DNA of 64,000 bases from Nocardiopsis sp. TSRI0078 (GCF_001905145.1 NZ_LWLB01000034.1:1-64000); one strand, 5' to 3'; numbered from the stretch's first letter, positions 17,505 through 27,292 are shown. Numbers and translations are program-made. The notes: generated from the letters alone by a model not told the origin.

Positions 17505-18116
17505 ATGACTTCCGCAGATCAGCCCGTTCCGGGACCCGTCGACGCAGGCGGGCACACCGGCGCCGCCGGGCGCACAGGTCCGGTCGCCGAGCGCGACATC
17601 GCCGCCGTCGAACTCCAGTTGGGCCGCGCACCGCGCGGGGTGCGCGGGGTCGCGCACCGCTGCCCGTGCGGCCTGCCCGACGTGGTGCGCACCGCGCCCC
17701 GCCTGGAGAGCGGCGAGCCCTTCCCGACGTTGTACTACCTGACGTGCCCGCGCGCGGCCTCGGCCATCGGCCGGATGGAGAACGAGGGCCGCATGCGCCA
17801 GATGCAGGAGCGCCTGGGGCACGACCCCGAGCTCCGCGCCGCCTACACCAGGGCGCACGAGTCCTACATCGCCGAGCGCTCCGAGCAGGCGCGGCTGGAC
17901 GGTGTCGAGCCGCTGCCCGAGGGGATGCAGAGCACCGGTGGCATGCCCACCCGGGTCAAGTGCCTGCACGCCCTGGTCGCCCACGAGCTCGCGGAGCCGG
18001 GGGCCAACCCCTTCGGCACCGAGGCGCTGGAGGAACTGCCGCACTGGTGGGACAGGGGCCCGTGCGTGTGTGTCGACGAGGACGCCTCCGAGGGCGTCGA
18101 AGGGAACGGGTCATGA
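17505..18116 (+). CDS. DUF501 family protein
   Basis: A 203-residue soluble protein of the DUF501 family, almost always found between the FtsB-like gene and Ppx/GppA in actinobacteria. It contains a cysteine-rich core: HRCPCGLPDVVRTAPRLESG, then FPTLYYLTCPRA, then RVKCLHALVAHELA, and a late CVCVDED. The pattern suggests a possible metal site, but no function is known. ATG at 17505 follows a long poorly conserved leader and starts a typical low-complexity N-terminus. Its TGA overlaps the ATG of ppx (ATGA). Confidence 0.85.
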   Translation: MTSADQPVPGPVDAGGHTGAAGRTGPVAERDIAAVELQLGRAPRGVRGVAHRCPCGLPDVVRTAPRLESGEPFPTLYYLTCPRAASAIGRMENEGRMRQMQERLGHDPELRAAYTRAHESYIAERSEQARLDGVEPLPEGMQSTGGMPTRVKCLHALVAHELAEPGANPFGTEALEELPHWWDRGPCVCVDEDASEGVEGNGS

Positions 18117-19114
18117 GCGGTGTCGCCTCCATCGACTGCGGAACCAACTCCGTCCGCCTGCTGATCGCCGACGTCGTCCACCTGGGCGACGACGAGGTGC
18201 AGGTGGTCGACGTCGACCGGCGCATGGAGGTCGTGCGCCTGGGCGAGGGGGTGGACAGGACCGGGGTGTTCGCGCCCCAGGCCCTGGAGCGCACCTTCGA
18301 GGCGCTGCGGGGCTACGCCGAGGCCATCGAGGCCCACGGCATCCCGCTGGGCCCGGAGGCGGTGCGCATGGTCGCCACCAGCGCCACCCGCGACGCCGGC
18401 AACCGCCAGGTGTTCATCGACGGCGTCCGCGAGATCCTGGGTGTGGAGCCCGAGGTGGTCACCGGCCTGGACGAGGCGGAGCTGTCCTTCGTGGGCGCCA
18501 CCGCCGAGTTCGAGGCCGAGGCGGCCGAGGGCGGGCGGAGCCGGCCGTCCCCGCCGTTCCTGGTGGTGGACATCGGCGGCGGCTCCACCGAGTTCGTCCT
18601 GGGCGGCGACTCCGACGGGGACCCCGGCGACGGGGAGGACGGCGGACTGGTCCGCGCGTCGCTGTCCGTGGACATCGGCTGCGTGCGCATGACCGAGCGC
18701 CACCTGCGGAGCGACCCTCCCACGGCCGAGGAGATCGAGGAGGCGACCGCGGACATCGAGGCCGCGCTGGACGAGGTCGAGCGCGTGGTCCCGCTGCGCG
18801 AGGCCGGTTCGGTCGTGTGCGTCGCGGGAACCGCGACCACCGTCGCCGGGATCGCCCTGGACCTGCCCGAGTACGACTCCGAGCGCATCCACCACGCCCG
18901 CGTGGGGGCCGCCGACCTGGAGCGCATCACCGGGGAACTGCTCAGGGCCACCTCCGCCGAGCGGTCGCGGATCGGCGTCATGCACCCCGGCCGGGTGGAC
19001 GTCATCGGCGCGGGCGCGCTGGTGCTGTCCCGGGTGCTCGCCCGCACGGGCGCGGACTTCTTCACGGCGAGTGAGCACGACATCCTCGACGGTGTCGCCT
19101 GGAGCCTCGTCTAG
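18113..19114 (+). CDS. Ppx/GppA family exopolyphosphatase
   Basis: A 333-residue member of the sugar kinase/actin superfamily phosphatases, which degrade polyphosphate and/or pppGpp. The two phosphate-binding loops are clear: SIDCGTNSVRLLIAD at the N-terminus and VVDIGGGSTEFVLG near residue 150. The central segment VCVAGTATTVAGIALDL is also typical. The short one-domain length fits the actinobacterial Ppx1-like group that lacks the C-terminal HD domain. Translation is coupled to DUF501 by a 4-base overlap. Confidence 0.92.
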   Translation: MSGVASIDCGTNSVRLLIADVVHLGDDEVQVVDVDRRMEVVRLGEGVDRTGVFAPQALERTFEALRGYAEAIEAHGIPLGPEAVRMVATSATRDAGNRQVFIDGVREILGVEPEVVTGLDEAELSFVGATAEFEAEAAEGGRSRPSPPFLVVDIGGGSTEFVLGGDSDGDPGDGEDGGLVRASLSVDIGCVRMTERHLRSDPPTAEEIEEATADIEAALDEVERVVPLREAGSVVCVAGTATTVAGIALDLPEYDSERIHHARVGAADLERITGELLRATSAERSRIGVMHPGRVDVIGAGALVLSRVLARTGADFFTASEHDILDGVAWSLV

Positions 19115-19173
19115 GGCTCCTCCGGAGGGCGGCCAGGGCTCGTCCAGGTGAGACGTGTCACCCCCTCAGGGTC

Positions 19174-19200
19174 TTGTGAATGCTTTCACAACCCTTGTGA
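19174..19200. promoter_or_regulatory. Rex-type operator 1 upstream of ndh
   Basis: TTGTGAATGCTTTCACAA at 19174-19191 is a perfect 7-bp inverted repeat with a 4-base centre. It matches all fixed positions of the published Streptomyces Rex operator pattern (TGTGAA-N4-TTCACA). A further TTGTGA half-site follows at 19195-19200. The redox-sensing repressor Rex is known to control ndh-type genes in Streptomyces, and ndh is the next gene here. Confidence 0.75.
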
Positions 19201-19276
19201 CCTGCGAAGACGCGATCGGCGCGGGCCGGGAAGTGGTGAGAAGGTGAGCTGGTGTGAACCTTCTCTGTCGGCAGAT

Positions 19277-19298
19277 GCTTGTGAAAGAATGCACAAGC
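19277..19298. promoter_or_regulatory. Rex-type operator 2 upstream of ndh
   Basis: GCTTGTG at 19277-19283 pairs with CACAAGC at 19292-19298. The core TGTGAAAGAATGCACA differs from the Rex pattern at two positions. Between the two operators lies another inverted repeat, GAGAAGGT (19238-19245) with ACCTTCTC (19258-19265), and a lone TGTGAA half-site at 19253. The remaining bases to the ATG at 19445 hold nothing else I can assign. Confidence 0.6.
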
Positions 19299-19444
19299 AC
19301 CCACCGAAGTGGGGCGAAGCACCCGCTCCGGCCCGGGCGGCACCCCACCGCGACCGCGGCGCGGGCGACCGAAGACCGTGACAACCTCGCGGCCCCCGGG
19401 AAGAGGGGGCGCCACACTCAAGGAACCGTTAGGGCGGATATGCG

Positions 19445-20821
19445 ATGACCGAGAGCAGGAACTACCGGCTGGTACACGGCGGAGGGGACGAGGCGGAGAT
19501 CCCGCACATCCTCATCGTCGGCGGCGGTTACCTCGGGATGTACACCGCGAGGCGGCTGGAGAAGAAGCTCGGGGCCGGTGAAGCGCGGATCACCGTCATC
19601 GACCCGAACTCCTACATGACCTACCAGCCCTTCCTGCCCGAGACCGCGTCCGGCAGCATCTCGCCCCGCCACGTCGTCGTCCCGCTGCGCAACGTCTTCA
19701 AGAGGACCCGCGTCCTGGGCGGCCGGGTCGTGCGTATCGACCAGGCCGACCGCACGGTCCGCTACGAGCCCAACGCGGGCGAGCCCGAGACCATCGCCTA
19801 CGACTACCTGGTCATGGCCGCCGGCGCCGTCTCGCGCACCCTGCCCATCCCCGGCCTGGCCGAGTGGGGCATCGGGATCAAGACGGTCGAGGAAGCCGCC
19901 TACCTGCGCAACCACGTCCTCAACCAGCTCGCCGTGGCCGACTCCACCGACGACGAGGCCACCCGCAGGAAGGCGCTGAACTTCGTCTTCGTCGGCGGCG
20001 GCTTCGCCGGTGCCGAGGCCATCGCCGAGCTGGAGGACATGGTGCGCGACGCGGTCCGCCTCCACCCCTCCATCGACCTGGAGGACGTGCAGTTCTACCT
20101 CATCGAGGCGGCCGACAAGATCCTGCCCGAGGTCGGCCCCGAGGTCGGCACCAAGGCCCTCAACCAGCTGCGCCGCCGCGGCATCGACGTCCGGCTCAAG
20201 ACCTTCCTGGAGTCGGCGGTCGACCAGCGCGTCAAGCTCAGTGACGGCACCGAGTTCGAGGCGGGGACCCTGGTGTGGACCGCGGGCGTCAAGCCCAGCC
20301 CGGTCGTGGCCGCCAGTGACCTGCCGCTCGGCCCCAAGGGCCACCTGGACACCAGCGAGTACCTCACCGTCAACGGCGCCGAGAACGTCTTCGCGGGCGG
20401 CGACAACGCCCAGGTGCCCGACGGCAACGGCGGCTTCTACCCGCCCAACGCCCAGAACGCGGTCCGCCAGGCCCCGGTGCTCGCCGACAACGTGATCGCC
20501 AGCCTGCGCGGCACCGGGCTCAAGGCCTACCGCCACAAGAACCTCGGCGCGGTCGCCGGGCTCGGCCTGCACAAGGGCGCCGCCCAGCTGTTCGGCAAGG
20601 TCAAGCTGACCGGCCGCCTGGCCTGGTACGCGCACCGGTCCTACCACCTGTTCGCGGTCCCGACCTTCAACCGCAAGATGCGCGTGCTCTCGGACTGGAC
20701 GCTCGCCTTCCTCCTGCGTCGCGACTTCGCCGCGCTCCCGGAGATGGCCGAGCCCCGCCAGGCCTTCGAGGAGGCCAGCCAGCCGCAGGTCGAGGACGGC
20801 CGCCTGCGCCGGGTCAGCTGA
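19445..20821 (+). CDS. ndh: Type II NADH:quinone oxidoreductase
   Basis: A 458-residue NAD(P)/FAD-dependent dehydrogenase that passes electrons from NADH to the quinone pool without pumping protons. The FAD-binding fold has ILIVGGGYLGMYTARRLE at the N-terminus, the NADH fold has FVFVGGGFAGAEAIAELE (184-189 glycines), and NVFAGGDNAQVP is the second FAD motif. The C-terminal region provides the amphipathic membrane anchor. ATG at 19445 starts the conserved extension before the fold. Two Rex-type operators upstream suggest induction when NADH rises. Confidence 0.93.
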   Translation: MTESRNYRLVHGGGDEAEIPHILIVGGGYLGMYTARRLEKKLGAGEARITVIDPNSYMTYQPFLPETASGSISPRHVVVPLRNVFKRTRVLGGRVVRIDQADRTVRYEPNAGEPETIAYDYLVMAAGAVSRTLPIPGLAEWGIGIKTVEEAAYLRNHVLNQLAVADSTDDEATRRKALNFVFVGGGFAGAEAIAELEDMVRDAVRLHPSIDLEDVQFYLIEAADKILPEVGPEVGTKALNQLRRRGIDVRLKTFLESAVDQRVKLSDGTEFEAGTLVWTAGVKPSPVVAASDLPLGPKGHLDTSEYLTVNGAENVFAGGDNAQVPDGNGGFYPPNAQNAVRQAPVLADNVIASLRGTGLKAYRHKNLGAVAGLGLHKGAAQLFGKVKLTGRLAWYAHRSYHLFAVPTFNRKMRVLSDWTLAFLLRRDFAALPEMAEPRQAFEEASQPQVEDGRLRRVS

Positions 20822-20875
20822 CACCGCCCGGACACCCCGCCGCACCCGCCGGCGGGGCCGTCCGGCCAGGAGCGT

Positions 20876-20911
20876 GAAAGGACCGGTTTCCCCTGGGGAG
20901 CCGGTCCTTTC
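20876..20911 (+). terminator. Terminator of ndh
   Basis: An 11-bp stem (20876-20886 with 20901-20911) with a 14-base loop lies 54 bases after the ndh stop and before the tRNA gene. A few pyrimidines follow. It separates the two transcription units. Confidence 0.75.
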
Positions 20912-20961
20912 GTGTCCCAATCCGGCCATCCTCAATCAAAGTGGGCAATCAGCCCGGCCGG

Positions 20962-20967
20962 TATGAT
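20962..20967 (+). promoter_or_regulatory. Possible -10 of the tRNA gene
   Basis: TATGAT lies 8 bases before the 5' end of the tRNA. No good -35 is visible, so this is a weak call supported mainly by position. Confidence 0.4.
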
Positions 20968-20974
20968 GGGGCTC

Positions 20975-21051
20975 GCCCTCGTAGCCCAATGGAAGAGGCA
21001 GGCCCCCTAAAAGGGTCACAAGTGTCGGTTCGAGTCCGACCGGGGGTACCA
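20975..21051 (+). tRNA. Atypical tRNA, anticodon apparently UAA, CCA encoded
   Basis: A complete cloverleaf can be drawn. The acceptor stem is GCCCTCG (20975-20981) with CGGGGGT (21041-21047), including two G-U pairs. D stem is GCC/GGC with GG in the loop. Anticodon stem is GGCCC/GGGTC (21001-21005, 21013-21017). T stem is GTCGG/CCGAC with loop TTCGAGT, discriminator A, and encoded CCA (21049-21051). The anticodon loop is CCTAAAA, giving UAA (21008-21010, leucine UUA codon), but position 33 is C rather than the near-universal U and there is no long variable arm as expected for leucine tRNA. A 9-base loop with an alternative anticodon is possible. Amino acid identity is therefore uncertain. 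Confidence 0.7.
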
Positions 21052-21136
21052 GTACCTGTTCTCTGGCTTCGCTTCGCCGTCCGCCGACGCCCCACGGGCC
21101 CCGGCCGCCGGGTCCCTCCGGGCCCGGGTGCCGGGT

Positions 21137-22984
21137 TCAGCGCTCGGGCCCCTGCTGCTCCATCAACAGCTGGAGCTGGGTGAACAGGCGCTCGCCCGGG
21201 TCGCCCAGGTCGATCCCGCTCACCGCCGCCGCCCTGCGTACCCGGTACCGCAGCGTGTTCGGGTGGATGTGCAGCCGCTCGGCCGCCGCCCGCGCGTCGC
21301 CGAACGCCTCCAGGTAGGCCAGCAGCGAGTGCACCAGGTCGGCGCCGCCCGCACGGTCGTGCTCGACCAGGCGGCTCACCCTCGGATCGCGCAGCGAGGG
21401 GTCCTCCCGCAAACGTGCCAGGGTCTCGCCGACCAGCACCCGCGAGCGCACGTCGGAGATGGTCGCCACCTCCCAGTCCACGCCCCGGTGCAGGTCCCGG
21501 CCCATCGCGTCCAGCACCCGGTCCGCCTCCGCCCGCGAGTCCGGCACGTCGCCCAGCCGCTCCACCAGCGACCCCACCGCCGCCTGCACCTCCAGTCCCA
21601 GGGCCGCGCGCGCGGCCGACACCGTCCTGCGGGTCAGCGCCAGCACGGACTGCTCCACCCCGCGCCACCCCTCGCGGCCGCGGGCCAGGTCCGGCAGCAA
21701 CACGTACACCCGCCCGCCCAGCTCGGTCACCAGGGCGCTGCGCCGGTAGGCCGCCGTGTGCACCGACACCAGGTCGACCATCTGGCGGCGGCGCAGCTCC
21801 AGCTCGGGCCGGTCGGGGCGCCCGGACCGCTCCTCGCCCGCCCCCTCCGCGCCCCCGGCCGTCGCGAACGCGGCCACCAGGGCGCCCCGGTCGGCGTGCA
21901 CCTCCACCGTGTCGGCCAGCGCGCCCGCGTCGATGCGGCCCTCCAGCAGGCTGGACAGCAGGTCCTCGCGCAGCCGCAGCCCCGCGCTGGCCTGGGTGCG
22001 CTGCCGGATCATCTGCAGGGCTGTGGTGCGCGCCGCGCCCAGCAGGGCCTCCTCGGCGTGCTCGGCCAGCGGCCGCGACCCCTCCTGTACCCAGATCGCG
22101 CCCAACGGCTGGCGTCCGGCGTGGATGCCCACGGCCAACCGGCGCCGGATGCCCAGCTCGGGGTGCTCGTCCACGCGCACCACCTCCTCACCGGCGCGCA
22201 GCTTGGCGAAGACACCCCACTCGCGCAGCAGCGCCAGGTAGGACTCCGGGCCGCGCCGCCCCAGCACGGACAGCCGCCGCAGCTCGTCCACCTCCGCGCC
22301 GCTGGAGTAGGCCAGCACCCGGCTCGCGGCGTCCTCGATGCTCACCAGGCCTCCGGTGAGCTGGGCGATCGTCTGTGCCATGGAGAACAGGTCGCCGCTG
22401 ACCTCGCTCAGGTCCTCGGCGGCCGTCAGCCGGGCGTCGTCCACGATGGACTGGCACACCGACTGCAACTGGTCCCAGCGCACCTCGGGGCGGACCGAGA
22501 GCAGCGCGATCCCCGCCTCCTGCGCCTCGGTGCGCAACGCACGGGACTCGTCGGCGGCGCCGGACCGGGGCCGGTGCGGCCGCGCCCCGGAGGGCGGCGG
22601 CAACACCTCCTCCTGGGGCGCGTGCCCGCTGGCCTTGACCGCGACCGCCGTGGCGCCCTGCCCGGCCAGCGTCCGCAGCAGCCGCCGGGCCGAGGCCCCC
22701 CGGGCCCCGATCAGCAGCACCAGGTCGCCCTCGCGCACCTCCGCGCGGTCCTCCGGGTCGAGGATGACGACATTGTCCACCTGGACATCGAGCCCGCCCG
22801 GTGCGGCGGCCACGTCCAGGACGGGGTCGCCGAGCGCCAGCAGCAGTCTGCGCAGGGGGATGCCCGTCGGACCCTCGGAGGAGGATCCGCTCTGAGCAGG
22901 GGGGACACCGGATCCGGGGCCGGACTCGTGGGAGCTGTCGCCAGCGGTGGAAAACGTGCCGTTGGGTGGGGCGTCATTACTCAT
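21137..22984 (-). CDS. PucR/CdaR family regulator of proline catabolism (PutR-like)
   Basis: A 615-residue transcription factor. The C-terminus has the PucR-type helix-turn-helix (LLAYLEAFGDARAAAERL, then IHPNTLRYRVRR, about residues 550-590). A GGDEF-like/CdaR middle region precedes it, and the N-terminal third holds a purine-catabolism-style domain after a disordered, Ser/Gly/Pro-rich start. Divergent placement 142 bp from pruA matches the PutR arrangement known in actinobacteria, where the protein activates proline degradation. ATG at 22984 is preceded by GGGACAC, a modest ribosome site; the longer frame upstream overlaps pruA. Effector is presumably proline, by analogy. Confidence 0.85.
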   Translation of the reverse strand: MSNDAPPNGTFSTAGDSSHESGPGSGVPPAQSGSSSEGPTGIPLRRLLLALGDPVLDVAAAPGGLDVQVDNVVILDPEDRAEVREGDLVLLIGARGASARRLLRTLAGQGATAVAVKASGHAPQEEVLPPPSGARPHRPRSGAADESRALRTEAQEAGIALLSVRPEVRWDQLQSVCQSIVDDARLTAAEDLSEVSGDLFSMAQTIAQLTGGLVSIEDAASRVLAYSSGAEVDELRRLSVLGRRGPESYLALLREWGVFAKLRAGEEVVRVDEHPELGIRRRLAVGIHAGRQPLGAIWVQEGSRPLAEHAEEALLGAARTTALQMIRQRTQASAGLRLREDLLSSLLEGRIDAGALADTVEVHADRGALVAAFATAGGAEGAGEERSGRPDRPELELRRRQMVDLVSVHTAAYRRSALVTELGGRVYVLLPDLARGREGWRGVEQSVLALTRRTVSAARAALGLEVQAAVGSLVERLGDVPDSRAEADRVLDAMGRDLHRGVDWEVATISDVRSRVLVGETLARLREDPSLRDPRVSRLVEHDRAGGADLVHSLLAYLEAFGDARAAAERLHIHPNTLRYRVRRAAAVSGIDLGDPGERLFTQLQLLMEQQGPER

Positions 22985-23126
22985 ATGTGTCCCATTTTGT
23001 CCTGATGAACAAAGAAGGCGGGCAAAGAGTGGCCTGCCCCACAAGGTTCGCACGCCCCTGTTCTGAGAGCGTTGAATCAGCCAGACCCTGCTTGTTTCAG
23101 GGACATTCTTCACCGGGGAGGTGCCC

Positions 23127-24740
<1,614 letters not shown>

Positions 24741-24752
<12 letters not shown>

Positions 24753-24939
24753 CAGCGTCCCTTGGGGGCTCCGCTTCGCTTCGCCCCGTGTTCGGGCGCC
24801 CAAAGAGCGGGAACCTTCGGTGTCTCCCGTGCGATGGCTCGTTCCTCGCGATCGCACGTCCGACACCTCCAGAACCCCGCGGACGCCCGAACGACCCCCC
24901 AGGGTCGGAGCAGGCGTTCGCCCACCAGGGCTGACAGCG
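24741..24939. repeat. Large imperfect palindrome flanked by 17-bp direct repeats
   Basis: The pruA end CACCAGGGGTGACAGCG (24741-24757) recurs with one change at 24923-24939. Between the copies lies an imperfect inverted repeat of about 145 bp, from 24760 to 24904. Paired blocks are CTTGGGGG with CCCCCCAGG, GTTCGGGCG (24790-24798) with CGCCCGAAC (24884-24892), GGTGTC (24819-24824) with GACACC (24862-24867), and GTGCGAT (24829-24835) with ATCGCAC (24851-24857). It may be a MITE-like or cruciform element, or a local duplication. No transposase is present. Confidence 0.65.
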
Positions 24940-24981
24940 GGTTCCGGGCCCCCTTCCGTCCTGAGGGGGTCCGGAACCCGC
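24937..24981. terminator. Strong hairpin between pruA and proline dehydrogenase
   Basis: An 18-bp stem (24937-24954 with 24964-24981, one G-U pair) with a 9-base loop. It starts inside the second copy of the direct repeat. It could terminate pruA or attenuate expression of the downstream dehydrogenase. The rest of the gap to 25071 shows nothing further. Confidence 0.65.
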
Positions 24982-25071
24982 CCGAATCCACCGGCGCGGC
25001 CGGGCCATCCCCGGCCGCGCGCCCCGCCCGCGCCAGCCGACCGGCTCGCGCACGTCTTCTTCGAGGTCACC

Positions 25072-25998
25072 ATGCTTCGTAAGCCCCTGCTGCTCGCCGC
25101 CAGGTCCGCGACCTGCCGCAAGATCGTCGAGCGCACTCCCGTCACCCGGGCCATGGTCAAGCGGTTCGTCGCGGGCTCCACCCTGGAGGAGGCGCTCCCC
25201 GCGGTCGGGGAGCTGACCCGGGACCGCCACGTCACCCTGGACTTCCTGGGTGAGGACACCACCGACGCGGTCCAGGCCGCGGCCACGGTGACCGCCTACC
25301 AGGACCTGCTGGCAGCACTGGGCGAGGCCGGCCTGGGCGACCGCGCCGAGGTGTCGGTCAAGCTCTCGGCCGTGGGCCAGTTCCTGGACCGGGACGGCGA
25401 GAAGATCGCCCTGGAGAACGCCCGCCAGATCGCCGAGGCCGCCCGGGCCGTCGGCACCACGGTGACCCTGGACATGGAGGACCACACCACCGTCGACTCC
25501 ACGCTGGGCATCCTGCGCGAACTGCGCCAGGACTTCCCGTTCGTGGGGGCGGTGCTCCAGGCCTACCTGCACCGCACCGAGGCCGACTGCCGCGACCTGA
25601 GCGGCGCCGGTTCGCGCGTGCGCCTGTGCAAGGGCGCCTACGACGAGCCCGAGTCGGTGGCCTTCCGCGACAAGGCCGAGGTGGACAAGGCGTACGTGCG
25701 CGCGCTGCGCGTGCTCATGGAGGGCGAGGGCTACCCGATGGTGGCCTCGCACGACCCGCGCATGGTCGCCATCGCCGGCGAGCTGGCCGCGGCCAGCGGC
25801 CGCGGCGCGGACGACTACGAGTACCAGATGCTCTACGGCATCCGCGACGCCGAGCAGGTCCGCCTAGCGGCCGAGGGCAAGCGCATGCGCGTCTACGTCC
25901 CCTACGGCACCGAGTGGTACGGGTACTACATGCGCCGTCTGGCCGAGCGCCCCGCGAACATGCTGTTCTTCGCCCGCTCGCTGCTCACGCACAGCTAG
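25072..25998 (+). CDS. Proline dehydrogenase (monofunctional)
   Basis: A 308-residue flavoenzyme that oxidises proline to 1-pyrroline-5-carboxylate, the first step of proline breakdown. The barrel motifs are visible: VSVKLSAVGQFLD, LDMEDHTTVDSTL, VGAVLQAYLHRTEADC, RLCKGAYDEPESVAF, and the C-terminal RVYVPYGTEWYGYYMRRLAE with the substrate-binding arginines. Length fits the monofunctional PRODH class rather than a PutA fusion. ATG at 25072 is preceded by a weak GAGGTCACC site. The 319-bp gap to pruA is unusually long for a two-step operon and contains a palindromic element. Confidence 0.93.
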   Translation: MLRKPLLLAARSATCRKIVERTPVTRAMVKRFVAGSTLEEALPAVGELTRDRHVTLDFLGEDTTDAVQAAATVTAYQDLLAALGEAGLGDRAEVSVKLSAVGQFLDRDGEKIALENARQIAEAARAVGTTVTLDMEDHTTVDSTLGILRELRQDFPFVGAVLQAYLHRTEADCRDLSGAGSRVRLCKGAYDEPESVAFRDKAEVDKAYVRALRVLMEGEGYPMVASHDPRMVAIAGELAAASGRGADDYEYQMLYGIRDAEQVRLAAEGKRMRVYVPYGTEWYGYYMRRLAERPANMLFFARSLLTHS

Positions 25999-26024
25999 GC
26001 GAGCAGGACACGCCCGGTGGGGGC

Positions 26025-26069
26025 GGGCCCGTGCCCCGGGAGGACTCTCTCCCGCCGGGGCACGGGCCC
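26025..26069 (+). terminator. Terminator of the proline dehydrogenase gene
   Basis: A 15-bp perfect GC-rich stem (26025-26039 with 26055-26069) and 15-base loop, 27 bases after the stop codon. Confidence 0.8.
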
Positions 26070-26243
26070 CTCTCCGCCTCCTGGCCGTGTGCGCACGGCG
26101 GCCGGGAGCCGGTGACGGAAACCGGAAGGCCGGGCCCCGTGAGCGCCGTTGCCCAACGGTGACCATGTCCGCGGAACCCGCGCCGGGGCCCGTACGTTAC
26201 TTTGTGGGCAGAGAACCACGCGTTGAAAGGGCCTTGACGAGAC

Positions 26244-27164
26244 ATGCGGATGCGGAGTTCCAACCCCGTTCTCAAGCGGGCGCTCCAGCAGGCCGGACCG
26301 ACTGGGTACCCCCAGCAGGGTTACGGCCAGCCGGGCTACGGTCAGCAGCAGGGCTACGGCCAGCCGGGTTACGGACAGCCGTACCCCCAGCCGGGATACG
26401 GCCAGCCCTACCCTCAGCAGGGCTACCCCGGCGGCCCGGTGCAGAGCGCCGACAGCCAGCCGATGACCATCGACGACGTGGTCGTGCGCACCGGTATGAC
26501 GCTCGGTGTCGTCGCGCTCCTCGGCGTCGTCAACTACTTCCTGTTCGCCGCTGCTCCGGGCCTGGCCCTGCTGCTCACCATCGTGGGTGCTCTCGGCGGT
26601 CTGGTCCTGGGCCTGGTGATCGCCTTCAAGCAGATCACCAACCCCGCGGCCATCCTGACCTACGCGGCCCTGGAGGGCCTGCTGGTCGGCGGCCTGTCCG
26701 CGTTCCTCGCCCGCACGCTGGAGATCAGCACCGGTGACGCCGGCGCGGGCGGCGCGCTCGTCACCCAGGCGGTGATCGGCACCGTCGCGGTGTTCGGCGT
26801 GATGCTCGCCCTGTACAAGTTCCGCATCATCAAGGTGACCGACGGCTTCGTCAAGGCCGTCACGTACGCGGTGCTCGGCGCCGCCGCCCTGATGCTGGTC
26901 AACTTCGTCCTGAGCTTCTTCGTCTCGGGCGGCCTCGGCCTCCGCGAGCCCAGCCCGCTGGGCCTGCTCGTGGGCATCGTGTTCGTCGTCCTGGCCGCCC
27001 TGACCCTGGCCGTGGAGTTCCGCGGTATCGAGGAGGGCCTCAGCGCCGGGCTCCCGAACAAGTTCGCCTGGCAGTTCGCCTTCGGCCTGACCGTCTCCCT
27101 GGTCTGGCTCTACATCGAGATCCTGCGCCTGCTCTGGATCATCAAGACGATGTTCTCCGAGTAG
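26244..27164 (+). CDS. Bax inhibitor-1/YccA-like membrane protein
   Basis: A 306-residue protein. The N-terminus (about residues 20-66) is a low-complexity run of GYGQP/GYPQQ-type repeats. Residues about 75-305 hold seven hydrophobic segments of the Bax1-I family (GMTLGVVALLGVVNYF, ALLLTIVGALGGLVLG, AILTYAALEGLLVGGLSA and others), ending in LYIEILRLLWIIKTM, which is typical of the family. Eukaryotic and some bacterial relatives are calcium leak channels; the role in actinomycetes is unknown. ATG at 26244 is used; ATG at 26250 is also possible. It is monocistronic, with a terminator on each side. Confidence 0.88.
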   Translation: MRMRSSNPVLKRALQQAGPTGYPQQGYGQPGYGQQQGYGQPGYGQPYPQPGYGQPYPQQGYPGGPVQSADSQPMTIDDVVVRTGMTLGVVALLGVVNYFLFAAAPGLALLLTIVGALGGLVLGLVIAFKQITNPAAILTYAALEGLLVGGLSAFLARTLEISTGDAGAGGALVTQAVIGTVAVFGVMLALYKFRIIKVTDGFVKAVTYAVLGAAALMLVNFVLSFFVSGGLGLREPSPLGLLVGIVFVVLAALTLAVEFRGIEEGLSAGLPNKFAWQFAFGLTVSLVWLYIEILRLLWIIKTMFSE

Positions 27165-27226
27165 CCCGCCTCGGTCGGCGGATGGCCGCACCGGCGTGGA
27201 GCCGCCGACCACCCGCCCGTACACGA

Positions 27227-27262
27227 GGGGCCACCTCCCGGTGAGAACCGGAAGGTGGCCCC
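27227..27262. terminator. Bidirectional terminator between convergent genes
   Basis: GGGGCCACCT (27227-27236) pairs with AGGTGGCCCC (27253-27262), with an additional inner CCGG/CCGG pairing. It lies between the BI-1-like gene and the DUF4287 gene, which converge. Confidence 0.75.
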
Positions 27263-27292
27263 TTCGTCGTGTCCGGTGCGGCCGTGGCCGGG

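Noticed and set aside
20975..21051. bldA leucine tRNA
   Set aside because: bldA-type tRNA has a long variable arm and U33. This gene has neither, although its anticodon can be read as UAA.
26310..26430. CRISPR-like short repeats
   Set aside because: The periodicity is codon repetition encoding Gly-Tyr-Gln-Pro residues inside a gene, without spacers or cas genes.
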